The notes beneath the pieces were generated by a model. That model saw nothing but the letters and a program-made list of their open reading frames with translations. It was not told the origin of the DNA and searched no databases. From assembly GCF_020184175.1 (NCBI RefSeq), contig NC_065530.1, forward strand, positions 64,271,260 through 64,335,259: a stretch of DNA of 64,000 nt, given 5' to 3'. This document shows, piece after piece, positions 9,553-22,927 of this stretch (position 1 is its first letter; the number at the start of each line of letters is the position of its first letter). The position numbers were made by a program, and so were the translations under genes. The stretch comes from Aphis gossypii (lineage: Eukaryota; Arthropoda; Insecta; Hemiptera; Aphididae).

Positions 9553-12540
9553 CTAAAGCATTCCTCAGAACCTGTTTTAATTCTAGTACATAACGAGGAT
9601 TATATGGCAGGCGAAAAGTTATTAAAAAATACAAACGGCATGGCGGACGCCTTTTTTATGGAAGTATAAGACGTATAATTTTGCGTGGTTTATTGCGACA
9701 GGAAAAGGCTGAGATTTTTTTTTTTTATTATATAGGTACTATTTCGGTATTTACACCAGCTCCGAGTGACGCATAATATAATCATACTGCAGTTGTATGT
9801 ACGCGAGTAGTTATAGCTTAGCGTATTACGTTCTTTTTTGAGAATAATTGGACATTTTTTTCTATTAAAGTTCTCTGCGATCTGAGTATAAAATATAATA
9901 TAATGTGCTTACACCACATAGTATAATATCACATATTGGAGGTATAGGTATGTTTCTCAGTATTATAATAATATGTACAAAAAAATTACCAATATTTTAT
10001 GCGAACGACTATTCGGTGTTGGCCGTTATTCGTGGATATATATAACATATGCTACTGTAGCACGGTATTATATTCATCGCATAATAATATTCTCTGCTTG
10101 AGTTTTTATTATAATTCGTACTCACGTGTAAAAGGTGCAGTGTGTGTAAATATCAGAAGTAAATACCGGTGAAAAAAATCGCAGTGTAGTTCGGTGCAAT
10201 TTGAATTTCGATTCCGACATTTGTCTCCCAGAGACAAACCTCAAGCATATACATTATTATAATTTGTGCGTACGTATAATATATTTATAGTTAAATATTC
10301 AAATGGTGCGTGGTTCTATAATATTATGTAAAACCGATATATAACATAAAACGTATATTTTCCCCACTCGAGAACAATGCAAGCGTCCTGTGAATGAAAT
10401 AGTTGTATGTATATAAATAAGCGTATATACATATGCATAATATTATGTTTATTTCATTCGCCGCAAATGTCGCGCAGTATAAAACGAAACTGATAAAATC
10501 GTTCAAAGAACACAATATTAAAATACATAAATATAACAGCAATGCGGTTTAGAAAAAAACATTATACTAGGTAAATGCATTCTATAACCTTACCATTTGT
10601 TTTCAACTTTGGATTGAACTTAATTTACAATACATTATTTCATTTAAAAATGTATGTTAAAACACGGTTTAAGATTTCAACCCGATATTAGGTATAAACA
10701 GTGCATTTCTTTCGAGTAATTCTTTACATTTATTATATTATATATATGCGCACATAATATTATATCCTTGGCTTGGTTTCTGCAGTAGCGTTGTATAATA
10801 TTATATGTATTATAATATGTCTAGTGCTAATGTAAAGGCTTTACAGCATAAATCTTTCTATATTAGAGCTAAAGCACGGATTTACATGCACTGAAAAGTA
10901 TTACGCGATGTGCAGTAACAATTTCATCAAAATACTTAATATTTAAATAGAAAATCAATTAATTATTTGTTTTTAGTGAAATTGATTGACAATAAATTAT
11001 GAACAAGAAAATTCACTTTATGTTAAAAATGATAGATTTCATAAAAAATACTTTTAATACTTATATGTCTTACACATATTATGCTTATTTATAGAAAAGA
11101 TCTTCATATTTTCATTTTTACTATTGTGCATTATTATTTATTAAATTTATTTCATCGGCCCTAGAGTAGAACTTATATATGATTTGCTGAGTGCTGACTC
11201 TGTGAGATGTGTTCCTATAACTAAAATTTAATATAACGCAGTTTACGTAGTATATAACTTCGTTTGAATTTTTGTTCAAAGTTATTTCCATCAATTACAT
11301 TTTATTATAATACACACAATGATGATAATGTATAATGTATATGTATATTATTTATAAAGATTACTGATTTACAGAAAACAATATTTTTTCGATTCGTCAC
11401 ACCAATTCTACTATGTAAACCACGTGCGTATACTATAACAAAAACGTATGATATTCGTAAGAACTTTACGATGGTTGTCGACTTATACGTATGTGCTATG
11501 TATACATATTGTATAAGCTATAACTCTAAACGATTAAGCTAATATGAGTATTAATATAACTTGCACGTCACAAGCGGATATACTACGCAAAACCCAATTA
11601 ACTTGTCAAATTTAAATGACGACCAATTCATCACAAACACGGGACACATAACTAATATGTTATACCTATAATCCTCGAACGGTTTATAAGTAGCTATATA
11701 AAAACGATAACGGGTTAGGCGTGGTATTTGGGGTGTAACATACACCCTTCTAATATACAATATCTTATTATTAAGTAGTACTAAATTTTGTTGTTGATTT
11801 TTTTTTCTTTAAAAGTAATATCGATAGTAGATATCTTCAACCATTGATGAGTATTACAATATTAACAATAAAATTTAAATATTAGAATATTTCATAGGTC
11901 TAATATGGGTACTAATTATCAACAATTGCTGTGAACAAACAGCTATCAAGCGTTTGCGTTTAATTTGAAAATTTTAACTAAAAAATAATAAATTGTTTGC
12001 ACAGTTTAATAATTTTTACAATAAAATGACATATTTTAAATTTTAATATTTGTAACTATTTATCATTATTATTTTTTTGATAAAATTATATCTGTGATAT
12101 TATAAGTCATTGACTGGCTGAACTAAAAAATACAAATTATATTATAGTTATTAAAGTTTTTATTCTGCATACAATTTTTTGTTTTGTAAATTCCGTTGTT
12201 TTAGCAAACCAAAAAGTGGTGATTTTCTCTTCTAGTGCATCAAAAAATTATATTACAAATATAATATTTCAATCGAAATTATCTTAAAAACAATTGCTTA
12301 AAAATATTGGTTTTAAATTCAATTATTACTATTGTTTCTAACGTTTAAATTATTTTTATGAAATTATATGTTCTAACATACAACAAATAGTGGCTTTTTG
12401 AAAAATGTATATTAGTACTCGAATGATTAATAATTTTTTTTCAAACGAGCTTAATACGTTTTCGGAAAATTAGCACTAGCAGGCTATATAGGTACCCAGG
12501 TCAACTCGAGGAATGTGTAAATAATAGTTTAGTTATGGTA
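9553..12540. other. AT-rich stretch with a small perfect hairpin
   Basis: AT-rich and without supported genes. A short perfect stem lies at 10220-10238 (TTTGTCTC, CCA loop, GAGACAAA), too small for a terminator or microRNA call. Open frames at 10324-10542 and 11551-11760 (minus) have AT-driven codon content. Confidence 0.45.
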
Positions 12541-12548
12541 TAATTATA

Positions 12549-12550
12549 AC

Positions 12551-12582
<32 letters not shown>
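12549..12582. repeat. (AAT)n microsatellite with palindromic end
   Basis: About seven AAT units run directly into ATTATTATT, so the array is itself a near palindrome. Such AATAATATTATT tracts recur many times in the window; this is one of the longer ones. Confidence 0.8.
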
Positions 12583-12599
12583 ACGAAAATGTTTACCAA

Positions 12600-15059
12600 A
12601 TAACGACCGGTATAAACAGGAAATAATTGTGAAAGCTGTAGCACATAAAATGTGAATGCGCTTAAAACTTAAATATAACTATATTTATTTTGTGCATACA
12701 TCATAGTACAGTAATTATACTGATCCTAATTACTATATATGATGTATTATGATATAGTTATTGCAATTATTTATTGTGGTCACTTAACTGTGTCAAACGA
12801 TCGCGTAATAAACATCAATATATTACGAGGAAAATAATTATTTTGACACGCGGTACTTAAACGGTTTTCAATATTCCTATTTTCTACTGCAGTCATGTAG
12901 GTGTGTATGCGTTTAGGATCTATTTACAACGATTATTTTTGATTTTCTTGTATACTCAAAAATTCATAAAATTTATGGCGTTATTACATTTTTACAAACT
13001 CATCACTCGCACGCTAATATAATACTTAATTATTCACTTCCGTATTTATATAATATTATACGATACAATAATACGATATTTATACTCCGTGTACAATATT
13101 ATTATAGTTATGAACGTTTCAAGTTCGCATATTATAATACACTTATATATACTATATAGTACATAATAATAATATAATATACACATTTCACACAATCCAT
13201 ACAATCACGAAATACGCACAACACTTCAGCGTACTATATAATATTATATTATACTCCCCATTTTGTCGCACTGTGATGTATAGGTATAGGGACGACGAGA
13301 CAACGCCGTTTTTCGCAAAACTTCCTAGAGTAGTATTTTCCTACGCGTATTCGTGTACAATTCGATTGCCCCCGGGACATGGACGAGGGTTGTTATTGCC
13401 TGCAATTCGATCGATTTTGTTTTCATAGAGTTTCGCGAAAACGCTCATCCGACGATACACCGACGACGATATGTAATATAAGAGAACAAACCAATGCTAC
13501 ATATATATATATATATATATACACACGACAATCGCGCTCAGCCCCCTTTTATTTTATATTATTATTATTTGAACGAAGTGAGTATCCGGTCGTCAAAGAC
13601 TGCACATACGGTGTAGGCGAACGATGAGAGATGAGATTCGTTCGAAAATAATAACAATATTGTTGTTACAAAAATGTCTCGGTCATAGACCACGTCTCTG
13701 GATTCGACTGCGAAACCCGCAGTATAAAATATTGTTTTAAACAAAGGCGGTATGTACTGGGTTACCCGTTACCATTATCTTCCGTTTTATATAGTGCACA
13801 ATGTAATTAATAAATTAAATATTTAAACTAAATAAAAATAATGAACTATTCTGTATTTAATGAAAATACCATTTCTAATCATAGGGTCGTATTATACACA
13901 ACAAATGTATACACTAAAACATATAACATATATTTATATAATATAACAAAAACATTATTTTAACTATTATTATTGTTATTTCGAAATCATAATAGTTTTT
14001 TTTTGAATTTCTATTGTCATTTTTTACCATGTTAGCCGAATATGAAAATAACGTATTTGTGATATTGAAATCAAAATTAATGCCTTAATCAATGCAACTG
14101 TACTAAAACTTAAAAGCTAATGTAACTTTTCATTGCGTTAAATAAAACTCAATCAAATTTAAATTCACTTATAATAAATATTTATTTTAAACTGCGTCTC
14201 GGATTGACATAATATTCATAAAACAGCATACCAATGGATTTATAATAAATGGATAAAGTATAAACCATGGAAATTAAAAAAGAATTTGAGAAACAAAATT
14301 AAAATTGTTAATTTAACTACTAAATGTCCATGTGTGTATAATTATATTGTTATTATTCTCAATATTATACCTAGTAGTTAGTACTATTAATAATATATAT
14401 GAGTAATGCGCAGGTAATTAATATACTATTGCCAGAGATCAAATCGATAACATAAAAAAATTATGAGTAATAACTGTCCGAGATAAATAACAGTGACGTG
14501 TCTTAAAAAATTAACAACGATACTGCATTCAGCGTATATACGACACATATAGGCTTCAGGTTAATACATAAAAGCACACCGACCATCATAAGTAGGTATA
14601 TAATATTATAATAGGTAGCTATTTTAATGAAACATAAAATGTTGATATATTTTGATGGGCTAAAGAGACTAAGTTATAGGACTAAAACTATACAATATAT
14701 ATATATATATTATACGTACTTTTCAATTTAATTTTCGCATGATCTTTACTATCAGAAGTCTCTATAGCTGTATGTAAATGGCATTTCTCTGAAAAAATAT
14801 ACTCATTTTCAACCTATCCCCTTCACCGTTTAAGTGTATATTTTTGTTGTTTATCACACCCCAACTGTTACCATAGGCATAGTTATTATACGATGGGCTA
14901 TGAAAAAATGTTTCTGAATAAAAATCCTTGCTGTAAGTATGTAAAAATATATGTATTAGTATAAATAACATCATAACATTGGTATAATCCATATAAGGGC
15001 AAGATTTTTTCAACTTTTTAATAGAAAAAAAAATCAGTTATAGTATAATGCTTTATATT
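12600..15059. other. AT-rich stretch, simple repeats only
   Basis: Mostly AT-rich. A GC-richer patch at about 13280-13470 is open in several frames on both strands but none has a matching acceptor and donor, so no exon is called. An (AT)10 run followed by ACACAC lies at 13501-13526. Confidence 0.45.
13501..13526. repeat. (AT)10 (AC)3 microsatellite
   Basis: Ten AT units followed directly by three AC units. It is read through by the open frame at 13379-13627, where it gives a TyrIle run that argues against that frame being a gene. Confidence 0.85.
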
Positions 15060-15130
15060 GAAGATGAAAAGCTGTTAGGCTGGCTGCAAAGTGCATACTT
15101 AGGGTTGCAGCTGATTAATGGTTAAGGTGC

Positions 15131-15205
15131 AGGAGTTGGCATTCACGAAAAACGGTGGCTGCGAGAGATCGGTTGGAATGGAGGGATCAAAGCCGAACCC
15201 TATAA
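15131..15205 (+). mobile_element. Possible second retrotransposon C-terminal relic
   Basis: A short open frame ending in TAA at 15203-15205 contains VAARDRLEWRDQ. A D/R-rich tail with a WR motif close to the stop is typical of the C-terminus of non-LTR retrotransposon ORF2 proteins, as at 3005-3088 but of a different subtype. The block from about 15070 to 15260 is noticeably GC-richer than its flanks, which suits an inserted relic. No reverse transcriptase motif is seen upstream. The evidence is one short motif. Confidence 0.25.
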
Positions 15206-15299
15206 TCTGCCTAAATCAACCCACAGTCGAGTGAGCGAAAACTTCAATAAGCGAAAATTCTTAAACCACCAGACCTGAGCGATACAGATTTATTAACAG

Positions 15300-17160
15300 C
15301 ATTATAAATAATCTATTAGCCAAACGTGTCGGAAAGATAATATTGTTATTCATAATACAATGTCCATACGCTCTGTATGTATAGGTATACTATATACTTT
15401 CGTGGGAACTTCCATGGTAATATAATAATGTTATTATCAAACGATATGTGTACTGCTAAGAAAAGTCCGTTGCCGACAAACGCGTATCTGCATACTATTA
15501 TACGTCTACATCACTTTGACCGTAATTTATTATTATTGTGATAAATACGACCACCGCAGCGTTAATTATTAAATACGCGGGTTTCGGTCCGAATGAATAT
15601 TTAATATTACAACATACTGGACGGAGAAATAATAATTAATGATAGTATAGAATGGTTCTTCTTCTTTCTTCCGCTGAACATCGGCCGCACATACGACAAA
15701 AGTTTTCGACTCTATTTCGTATCATTAATTTATAATATTAAATTACGATTAATAAAAAATACTGTCGTCGCTTCTATAATAATCTGCATTATATCTTTAT
15801 CGTATATTTTTACTTATCCGTATTATTTTAAATCGAAATTAGAATATTTTAATATATTATTATGTAGTCGTACCTAACCGTACAACACGTAAGATCGGTG
15901 TATTATATAAAAGAACTTTAACGAACATAAATTATAACACGCGCAGTGATTTAATTAATCTGGTTCGAAAAAATGCTGTATAAGCATATTGGATTCTACG
16001 CGATATTATGACGATTTCTGCAAGTAACGTAAAAGTAATTAATAGTAGTATACCAGATACCGCTACCGCGTTATTAAATTGCGGTCCGATTTATATATTT
16101 ATTTGTGACCAGGGACACGCAGTATGCTATTATAACGTTCATGTCGCGATATTCATAAAAAAATATTAAAACTAATCTACGAGTGATGCCCTTAACGCAA
16201 TGATTAAATTTTCTACGACTTATTATATGGCTGTCGTTCATTTATCGAATTTTTTTTCAACAAAGACACTATATGCAATAATATTATCTTCTACATTTCT
16301 ACACAGGCTTCTATAATAGTTCGAAATAAAATATGCCAACGGCTGCGGTTTTCGACCACAGAAACAAATTTACAAGAAAAATTAAACGTCAAGACCGCCC
16401 GCGAGTAATATATACTATATTATTTATATTTATTATAGTAGGCATCGTAATGACATATCTATAAACCATATAACTATTGCCTACATAATATACAATATAT
16501 GAATAAGCGGGTTTACGATGTTTCTGCTTTTGTACGCTGCAGCTGCACGTACGCATAGAAATATGATTATTGTCAATCGCAGAATATTATATACACGTAT
16601 ATAAAGACGTATAGACGCAGTACGTCATCTGACAATCGGAGGAGTAGTAGGTACAAATTGCGTTTTCAAGGCCTAAACCCATTCTTTTTGAAGTCATCGC
16701 TAAATAAATAACAATATATTATTATATATTATATTATAAATAATAAACACTGTTGCAGAGAGTCAAAAAAAAAAAAAAAAACATTATAGAATTGTTTGAC
16801 GCGGAGTATGAATAATCGTATATTGAATGGAGTATACATATGGACTTATATATGTAAGTATAAATTTATAATGCAGTCGTCGCGTATTTTACGGTATGAT
16901 CCATTTGGTTGGCCACGCTAATTTTCCAAGTAAATGTTTATATAGATTTAAGTGTTTATAACGTTGCAACGAAATATATATATTGTTATCAATAACTATA
17001 CATACATAATAGTTGTTTTTAATATTTTAAAATAACACCTAAAGTTTTTAGTTCGCCATCGCGAATATTAAATATTGGATGATATATTTAGTTTTTTGTT
17101 AAGAAGCGTTTAAAATTCAAACGAGTACCTAATGGAATAGTGGATTAAAATACTCATGGC
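15300..17160. other. AT-rich stretch, no gene seen
   Basis: AT-rich, with a 17-base A run near 16766-16782 and scattered GC-richer words, for instance the palindromic GCTGCAGCTGCA-like sequence near 16538. No exon call is supported. Confidence 0.45.
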
Positions 17161-17182
17161 GGGGTATACCTGTAGTCAAGGC

Positions 17183-17657
17183 TAGGCATTAACGAATTAA
17201 AAGTTAATTAACTCGTTACTTTTTTTTTTAATTAACTTTTAACTTAACAAGTTACTTTTTTTAGATTAATCTGTTAATTTTAATTTTATTTTATTCAAAA
17301 GTGTCTTAATAAAGCTAGTTTTTGTCCAAAATATAATGCAAATTTTTGAATGAGATTTTTAGAAAAGCAGATTTTTTGATAGCTAATTAATACTTTGATG
17401 TATCATTTTAATTAATGTCTTCAGTAATTTTCTTGAGAGTAAAGAAAAACTATGTAATAAACATTATGTGTCTGGATTTTTTTATTTTGTAAATTATTAA
17501 GTTAAGTTACTTTTTTTTCAAAGTTAACTTTTATCTTTATGAGTTAACAAAGAAATCAAAAATATGAGTAACTTTTAACTCAACTTAACTTTATTATTTT
17601 AAAATATATTAACTTAACGGTTTAAAAAAATATCGTTAACTAACCAAACCATGCCTA
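17183..17657. mobile_element. MITE-like TIR element rich in TTAAC words
   Basis: The block begins TAGGCATTAACGAATTAA and ends with TTAACTAACC...ATGCCTA. TAGGCAT at 17183-17189 is the exact inverse of ATGCCTA at 17651-17657, and TTAACGA-type words repeat inside both ends. The interior consists of variants of AGTTAACTTTTAACTTAA in both orientations, as in short hAT-like non-autonomous elements I associate with aphids. There is no coding capacity. An 8-bp target-site duplication, expected of a hAT element, is not obvious, so the superfamily is uncertain. Confidence 0.45.
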
Positions 17658-17699
17658 TTGCCATCTAAATAGGTACTTATAAATGTATATATTATTATA

Positions 17700-19139
17700 A
17701 TACTTTTTATTTTGGTATTTTAATATTCGATATTTTTACATAAACATTTTTAGAAAAATACGTATAATTCTAATATATATAGGCTGTCATAAAAACCACT
17801 GATAAATAATCGTGCATTTTTTTAAAACAAAAATTTACATAGAAATAATTGACAGCTAAAAATCAGTAAAATAATCATCACACACGTTGTATGAATTAAT
17901 CGTAATAAAATAATAACATGCATAATGCATATCCGTTTTTAATATACACGAAATACAAAATAGCTCTAACATTATACATAGTATACCGCTGCATAAGCCC
18001 CGAGCTAAACTGCGTATTCGCGCGTTTTTCATCTACACCGGTGAGAGCCTATAAAATAATAATTTTTACGGTAAACACAAAACGTTTAAATGTTAAACGG
18101 TAAGAAAAAAAAACGTTTTCCCACAACAATATTATATAATATTACGACGGCCGTCACCGGTGTGGACGCAAATCCGTTATGGTGCGCGCGAGTTAATTTA
18201 TTTAAGAGCCTGGGTGTGTAAATATATAATATAGGAAAAAGGTTTACACACTGTCCGGCGGCGAGTGAGTATATTATATTTAATAATGTTGTGTTTCACA
18301 CGACTGTGGAAATGTAGAATACCACGAACGGATCTTGTCTGTGTGTGCATGGCCACATGCATATATTTTTTTTTATCCTATATACATTATATTATGTATG
18401 TATGCATGATATTATATACTAGTACTTCGGTGTACGGGTGATAAATCTATTATGTTCGTGAAATAATAACTTTTTAAAATAATGAAAAATACATTGAGAA
18501 TAATACCCTAAAATACTTGAAATTTGAGAAAACGTGACATTTGAGACGTGATTGTCAGGATTTGTCGTCGATAACTACCGATTATATTTTTTCCTATGTA
18601 AATTTTAAAAGTAAACGAATAACCAAATTTTTAACTAAAAATGTTTTGATTCAGATATTTAAAGTTTCCAGTAAATGATATAGACGATTATTAAGGACTA
18701 ATCTCTAACACGACCATAACAATAAAACCATTTTATTTCATATTTTAATTTAATACCTACTAGATACCTATACTGAACGATCAATTGTTTTTTTTTTTTT
18801 TAAATCTTATACATCGTGGTACGTTCATGCAAATGAGGAGAACACAAGTGTCGAACGATAGATGAGATTCGAACTCGCATTGGCATCGTAACAATATTAA
18901 GCTGTAGGTATATATAACGTCGTCGTCGTGTATTGCTGTATAATATGTACCTATATAGCCTGTAGGCGAGCGAATCGTTTCGTTCATTCAATTTCAAACG
19001 TTACAGGTTCTCGACCCACCGATCGTCACGTCCTTCTCGTCGAACAGTAGACATAAAGATACGCTCGATACATTTATTTTATTATTTTTTTTCATAATAT
19101 CGATTATAATTATTTACGTCATCCGTCTGCAACAGAATC
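17700..19139. other. AT-rich stretch, weak splice-like sites only
   Basis: AT-rich. Donor-like sites (ACCG/GTGAGA near 18044, AACG/GTAAGA near 18102, GCGA/GTGAGT near 18265) occur in GC-richer patches, but no acceptor or codon structure supports an exon. Confidence 0.4.
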
Positions 19140-19783
19140 TCGACTACAGCAGCTGCAGTATCGTATAGGGTTTGGCACGCGCACACTATATGGCGTACCA
19201 TCACAACTATACGACTGCACCGACGGAAATGCAACTAGCGCGCACACGTAACGACCGTCGTCGGTGCAGTCGCCGCCGAATCAATACGATGCACCACCTC
19301 GCGTAGCTTATAATATTATAATATTAGTATATATATATATACGGTCGGCATTATCAGGTGCGCACCGCGTGTATATGCGATGCATATTGCATATTATGCA
19401 CCGCGGATCGCGGATGCTGCCCGGCACGCGAGAGTGGAAAACTGGGGGGGAGGAGCGTCGAAAAACGGCACCTCTCGTTCCGCGCCGCGACCGTACAATA
19501 TTGCGCAAGCCCCGGCGGCCACCCGCTCGCTATTATATTATTCTATCTCCGCGTCCGTCCACCACCGGTCCACCACCGCAGCCGCCGCCGCCGCCGATCT
19601 TGAACTTGAGTACTTGACAGAGAAGATCGTCGGCGACGGAAAGTGTCTTTCTCGCGGGGCGAGAGACGTTTCCCCCACCGCGGGCGCGCCGGGCGGTGCG
19701 AGTGGTCCGCCACTGCAGTGGCGGCGGCGGCGGTAGGGGAAGACGCGCGAAGAACTGCTCCACGGCGGTGGCGGTGCCCATCA

Positions 19784-19850
19784 TCATCATCGTCGTCGTC
19801 GTCTTCACCGTCGCCGTCGCCGCCACCGTCGTCGTCGTCGTCGTCGTCGT
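19784..19850. repeat. (CAT)n (CGT)n and (GTC)n triplet repeats
   Basis: A CAT run passes into a CGT run at about 19784-19802 and, after an imperfect stretch, a purer (GTC)n array lies at 19828-19850. Translated, these give poly-Ser, poly-Val or poly-Arg in different frames, which explains the odd long frames here. Confidence 0.8.
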
Positions 19851-20119
19851 AGTGGTCTCGTCGTCACCGTCAGTGGTCGTCGGTTCGTTGTCCCGTAACG
19901 CCGCCGCTTACTGCCGGCTGATCACTGTGGTCCCAACACGCGCGCCGTACGCACACACGATCGTAACAATAATAATAATAATAATAATATTATTATATTA
20001 CTATTGTCGTCGTCGCGGTGTTAGTCTATAATATTATATTATATTATAAATTATTTTTATAATATATTGTTATTTTTCGCGACCAGATATAATTATACAT
20101 TGTTGTTATTATTATTGTT

Positions 20120-20136
20120 GTCGTCGTCGTCGTCGT
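20120..20136. repeat. Short (GTC)n repeat
   Basis: Five to six GTC units directly after a TTATTATTGTT stretch, inside the CpG-rich island. It belongs to the same triplet-rich class as 19784-19850. Confidence 0.75.
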
Positions 20137-20361
20137 TTCGATATATCGCCAACAAACTGTACAATATTATTATTTGTACACGAGCGGCCGCCGTCCATTC
20201 GCGGCATTCAATCGCTGCACTGCTTGGGATGCGGCACAGTTGATTGTCGCAGACCTTCGTCCTATATATATCGTCGCAATAGACTTGAGACGATAATATA
20301 ATATTATACGTTGCAACCGCCGGAAAATCGGAAACGGCTGCAAAAAATCGTTTTGTGGAAG

Positions 20362-22685
20362 GTCAGTAAACGAATTTTTAATTTTTATTGTAAATTTTAA
20401 GTTTCTGCTTGTTATGTAGGTACGTACAAAATTCTAAGTACCAGCTTTATATATAGGAGGTATATTTAAATAGAATTAATCTATTTTATGCGAAAGTTTT
20501 TAATTTTCAGTATCCCCGAACGTCTATGGGTAAAACATACTGTACAAACTATTTTTGCTCTAACAGACAAAAATTCGTTTATTCGTCGTGGGACGGGAAT
20601 TGTACTTATTAAAAAATCGAATTATATATATATATAATTATTTATCTAATAAAAAAAAACTAAATTCATATATATATATTGTTGATTGTATTGAAATAAT
20701 AATTAATATTATATAGATTAATACGTTAAAAACTAAAAAAAAAATCGATAATTTTTTTTCTTTAAATTAAAAATCGTAATATTACTTAAATTGTGAAGAT
20801 ATTTATAAATACGTAAAATTCCATTCCTCAAATTTTCCTTTGAGAATGTTAATAAAATACGTGTATGCATATCGAATCGTGTAAACAGACGTGAAAACGC
20901 TACGGGTACCGCAGCACTAGAATACTTTTTGAACAATATACCGTTTGACAGATTTAATTTTCAAAAATCATTATAATAAATACGTTTGTTTGTGATAAAA
21001 ACCAAAAAATTATTTATGTATAAAAAAAACTTACGAATTGTGTCGTATTAATAAAAAAAGACATTTATTTAGTGTATAATTTTAAAATAGTTAACGAAAA
21101 AAAAAAATCACTAAAAACTTCAATACAAATTACCTACTAAAATCAGTAAAATCTAACCAATAATTAATTATTATTTTGCCGATAGAATTCATATATTATA
21201 TGTATTTACGTTATTAGGTAGACTGATGGTAATAACAATTTTTTGAAATTTTTTCATTCACCATTTGATAAAGAATTTAAAATTGTCTACAATATATATA
21301 AATTTTACATCGTTCTTAAAACCACACTGATTTAACAATTTAGCAAATTTAAAGTTCAGATTATATTTTGTAAATTTATAATTTTTTCTATAGATAGTTT
21401 GGATATCTTGATGATTTAAGACAATAAAAATATTACATTTTCAGAAAAAAAAATCGTAATTTTACTTAAATTGTAGAATATTCTAAAGCTTTTAAAGCAT
21501 CATCATCGGAATAGAAAAAAAAATATTTATTATATTTTCATATAATATACCATATTAGTTTCATTATGATAAATATTAAATATATTGTTAATACATTATA
21601 CCCATTTATTTAAATTGTTAATAATTATAAAGAAACGTAGGTTTAAAATACATAATAAGATCTGTAATATTTCATAATTCTATTAACTCGAATCAAAGTA
21701 TTTTAGGTCAATTAATGTATTAATAAAATATGTAGGTTCATTTTTGAACGGTTAATCGTATCTAAATCTATAACTAACCTTGCCATTTACCATACAACAT
21801 TATGTTAATTACTAATATAATATGACTGCTGTTATTAAAATAATAAATAAAAATACGTAAAAAAATAATTATACCTCATTAAAATATTTAAAATTTTTAT
21901 ATTTTGCACACGATATAAAAAAAAAATATATTTCAATAATAACTAAGAATACGACATAAATAAAAATTACCTATACTTTTACTTTAATCATTAAAGGAAA
22001 AAAAAGTTTAAATGTGTTTCAAATCAGTTTTAAATCTAAGCCCACATCATGTCCACTATGCATAGTCAAAATAAGATAGCATCACATAGGTACAACCGAT
22101 TTTTTATGTAATATCGTACGTTTTTTTTTATCATTGATGAAAACGTTGATAATTATCTTAGAATTAAATAATACTACGTTTCATCAACTATTGTATTTTA
22201 CTGACCACTATAATATATATATATATATAGGTACAGTAATTATTTCCATATACCTTGACACAAATGACGAATGTTTCATAGAAATAAAAATTAAATAAAA
22301 AATTGAGACTCAAAATAAACAATTTTATGTACAGTGGTACACAAATATATGATAAATTTAACGGTTCATTAAAACGTGATGGACCAATCGTGTGGATAGC
22401 GTTATATCGTGACGTTTAACAATATTGTTAAGTTTTAAAAATTCGTTAAATCTCATACAAACAACACCTATAATAGTCGTACAACGTTCACGCGTAACCT
22501 AACCTAGCCCTATAATTTATAGAATATCGATCGATTTATGAGTAAAAAAAAAAAAACAAAAAAGTAATTAAAATTCACTCGGCATTGCAATTCGTAAGTG
22601 ACAATAAATTATGTATACACACACATACACATACATACACTTTTAAATTATGTACGCCAAAGATCGCACAGGAGACGTAATAAAG
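20362..22685. other. AT-rich stretch with a separated direct repeat
   Basis: Very AT-rich. Holds a 26-base direct repeat with one mismatch at 20769-20794 and 21449-21474, and an (AT)n run at about 22212-22229. No exon-like patch until about 22.7 kb. Confidence 0.5.
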
Positions 22686-22927
22686 TCAACAGCCTCCGGC
22701 CATTGAATAATACGCGCGGTGTACGCCTGTCTCGAAAGCGTGAACACTTTTGGTCGAATGCAAATAATACGTCTGGGGGAATAGTACATAATATATTTTT
22801 ATAAATAGCGGCCAAGGTGAGACGAGTTTGTTAAGTATCCGGTGTTCAAAACCAGTTCTTATATTTTCCGAAGCACTTAATAATCTTCCGTTATGTTTGG
22901 TCGACATTCCACTTGCACGGCACTTAC

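Larger units (their letters stand above)
19140..20361 (+). promoter_or_regulatory. CpG-rich island, putative promoter and 5' UTR exon
   Basis: The largest GC-rich island in the window, dense in CpG and in CCG, GTC and CGG triplet runs, with many overlapping open frames on both strands and no consistent coding frame. This is typical of an insect promoter with a long untranslated first exon. A possible initiator-like CACAGTTGATTG lies near 20235. The island ends near GTGGAAG/GTCAGTAAA, a moderate donor with the intron starting at 20362, after which the DNA is AT-rich for kilobases. If so, it could be the first exon of the plus-strand gene whose later exons lie at 42653, 53174 and 62989, giving a first intron of about 22 kb. 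That link is inferred from strand and order only. Confidence 0.4.

Noticed and set aside
9382..9669. 95-codon plus-strand frame
   Set aside because: It begins at a GTG with no upstream signal, runs through AT-rich and GC-rich parts alike, and the opposite strand has better exon signals at 9498-9552.
18850..18885. Minus-strand GAGTTCGAATCTC resembling a tRNA T-arm
   Set aside because: The flanking bases do not form a 5-bp T stem and there is no A box or acceptor stem at the expected distance.
19264..20031. Long overlapping open frames on both strands (up to 118 codons)
   Set aside because: They arise from GC-rich triplet repeats that lack stops in all frames. Residue runs (poly-Ser, poly-Val, poly-Arg) follow the repeats and no frame has splice or start context.
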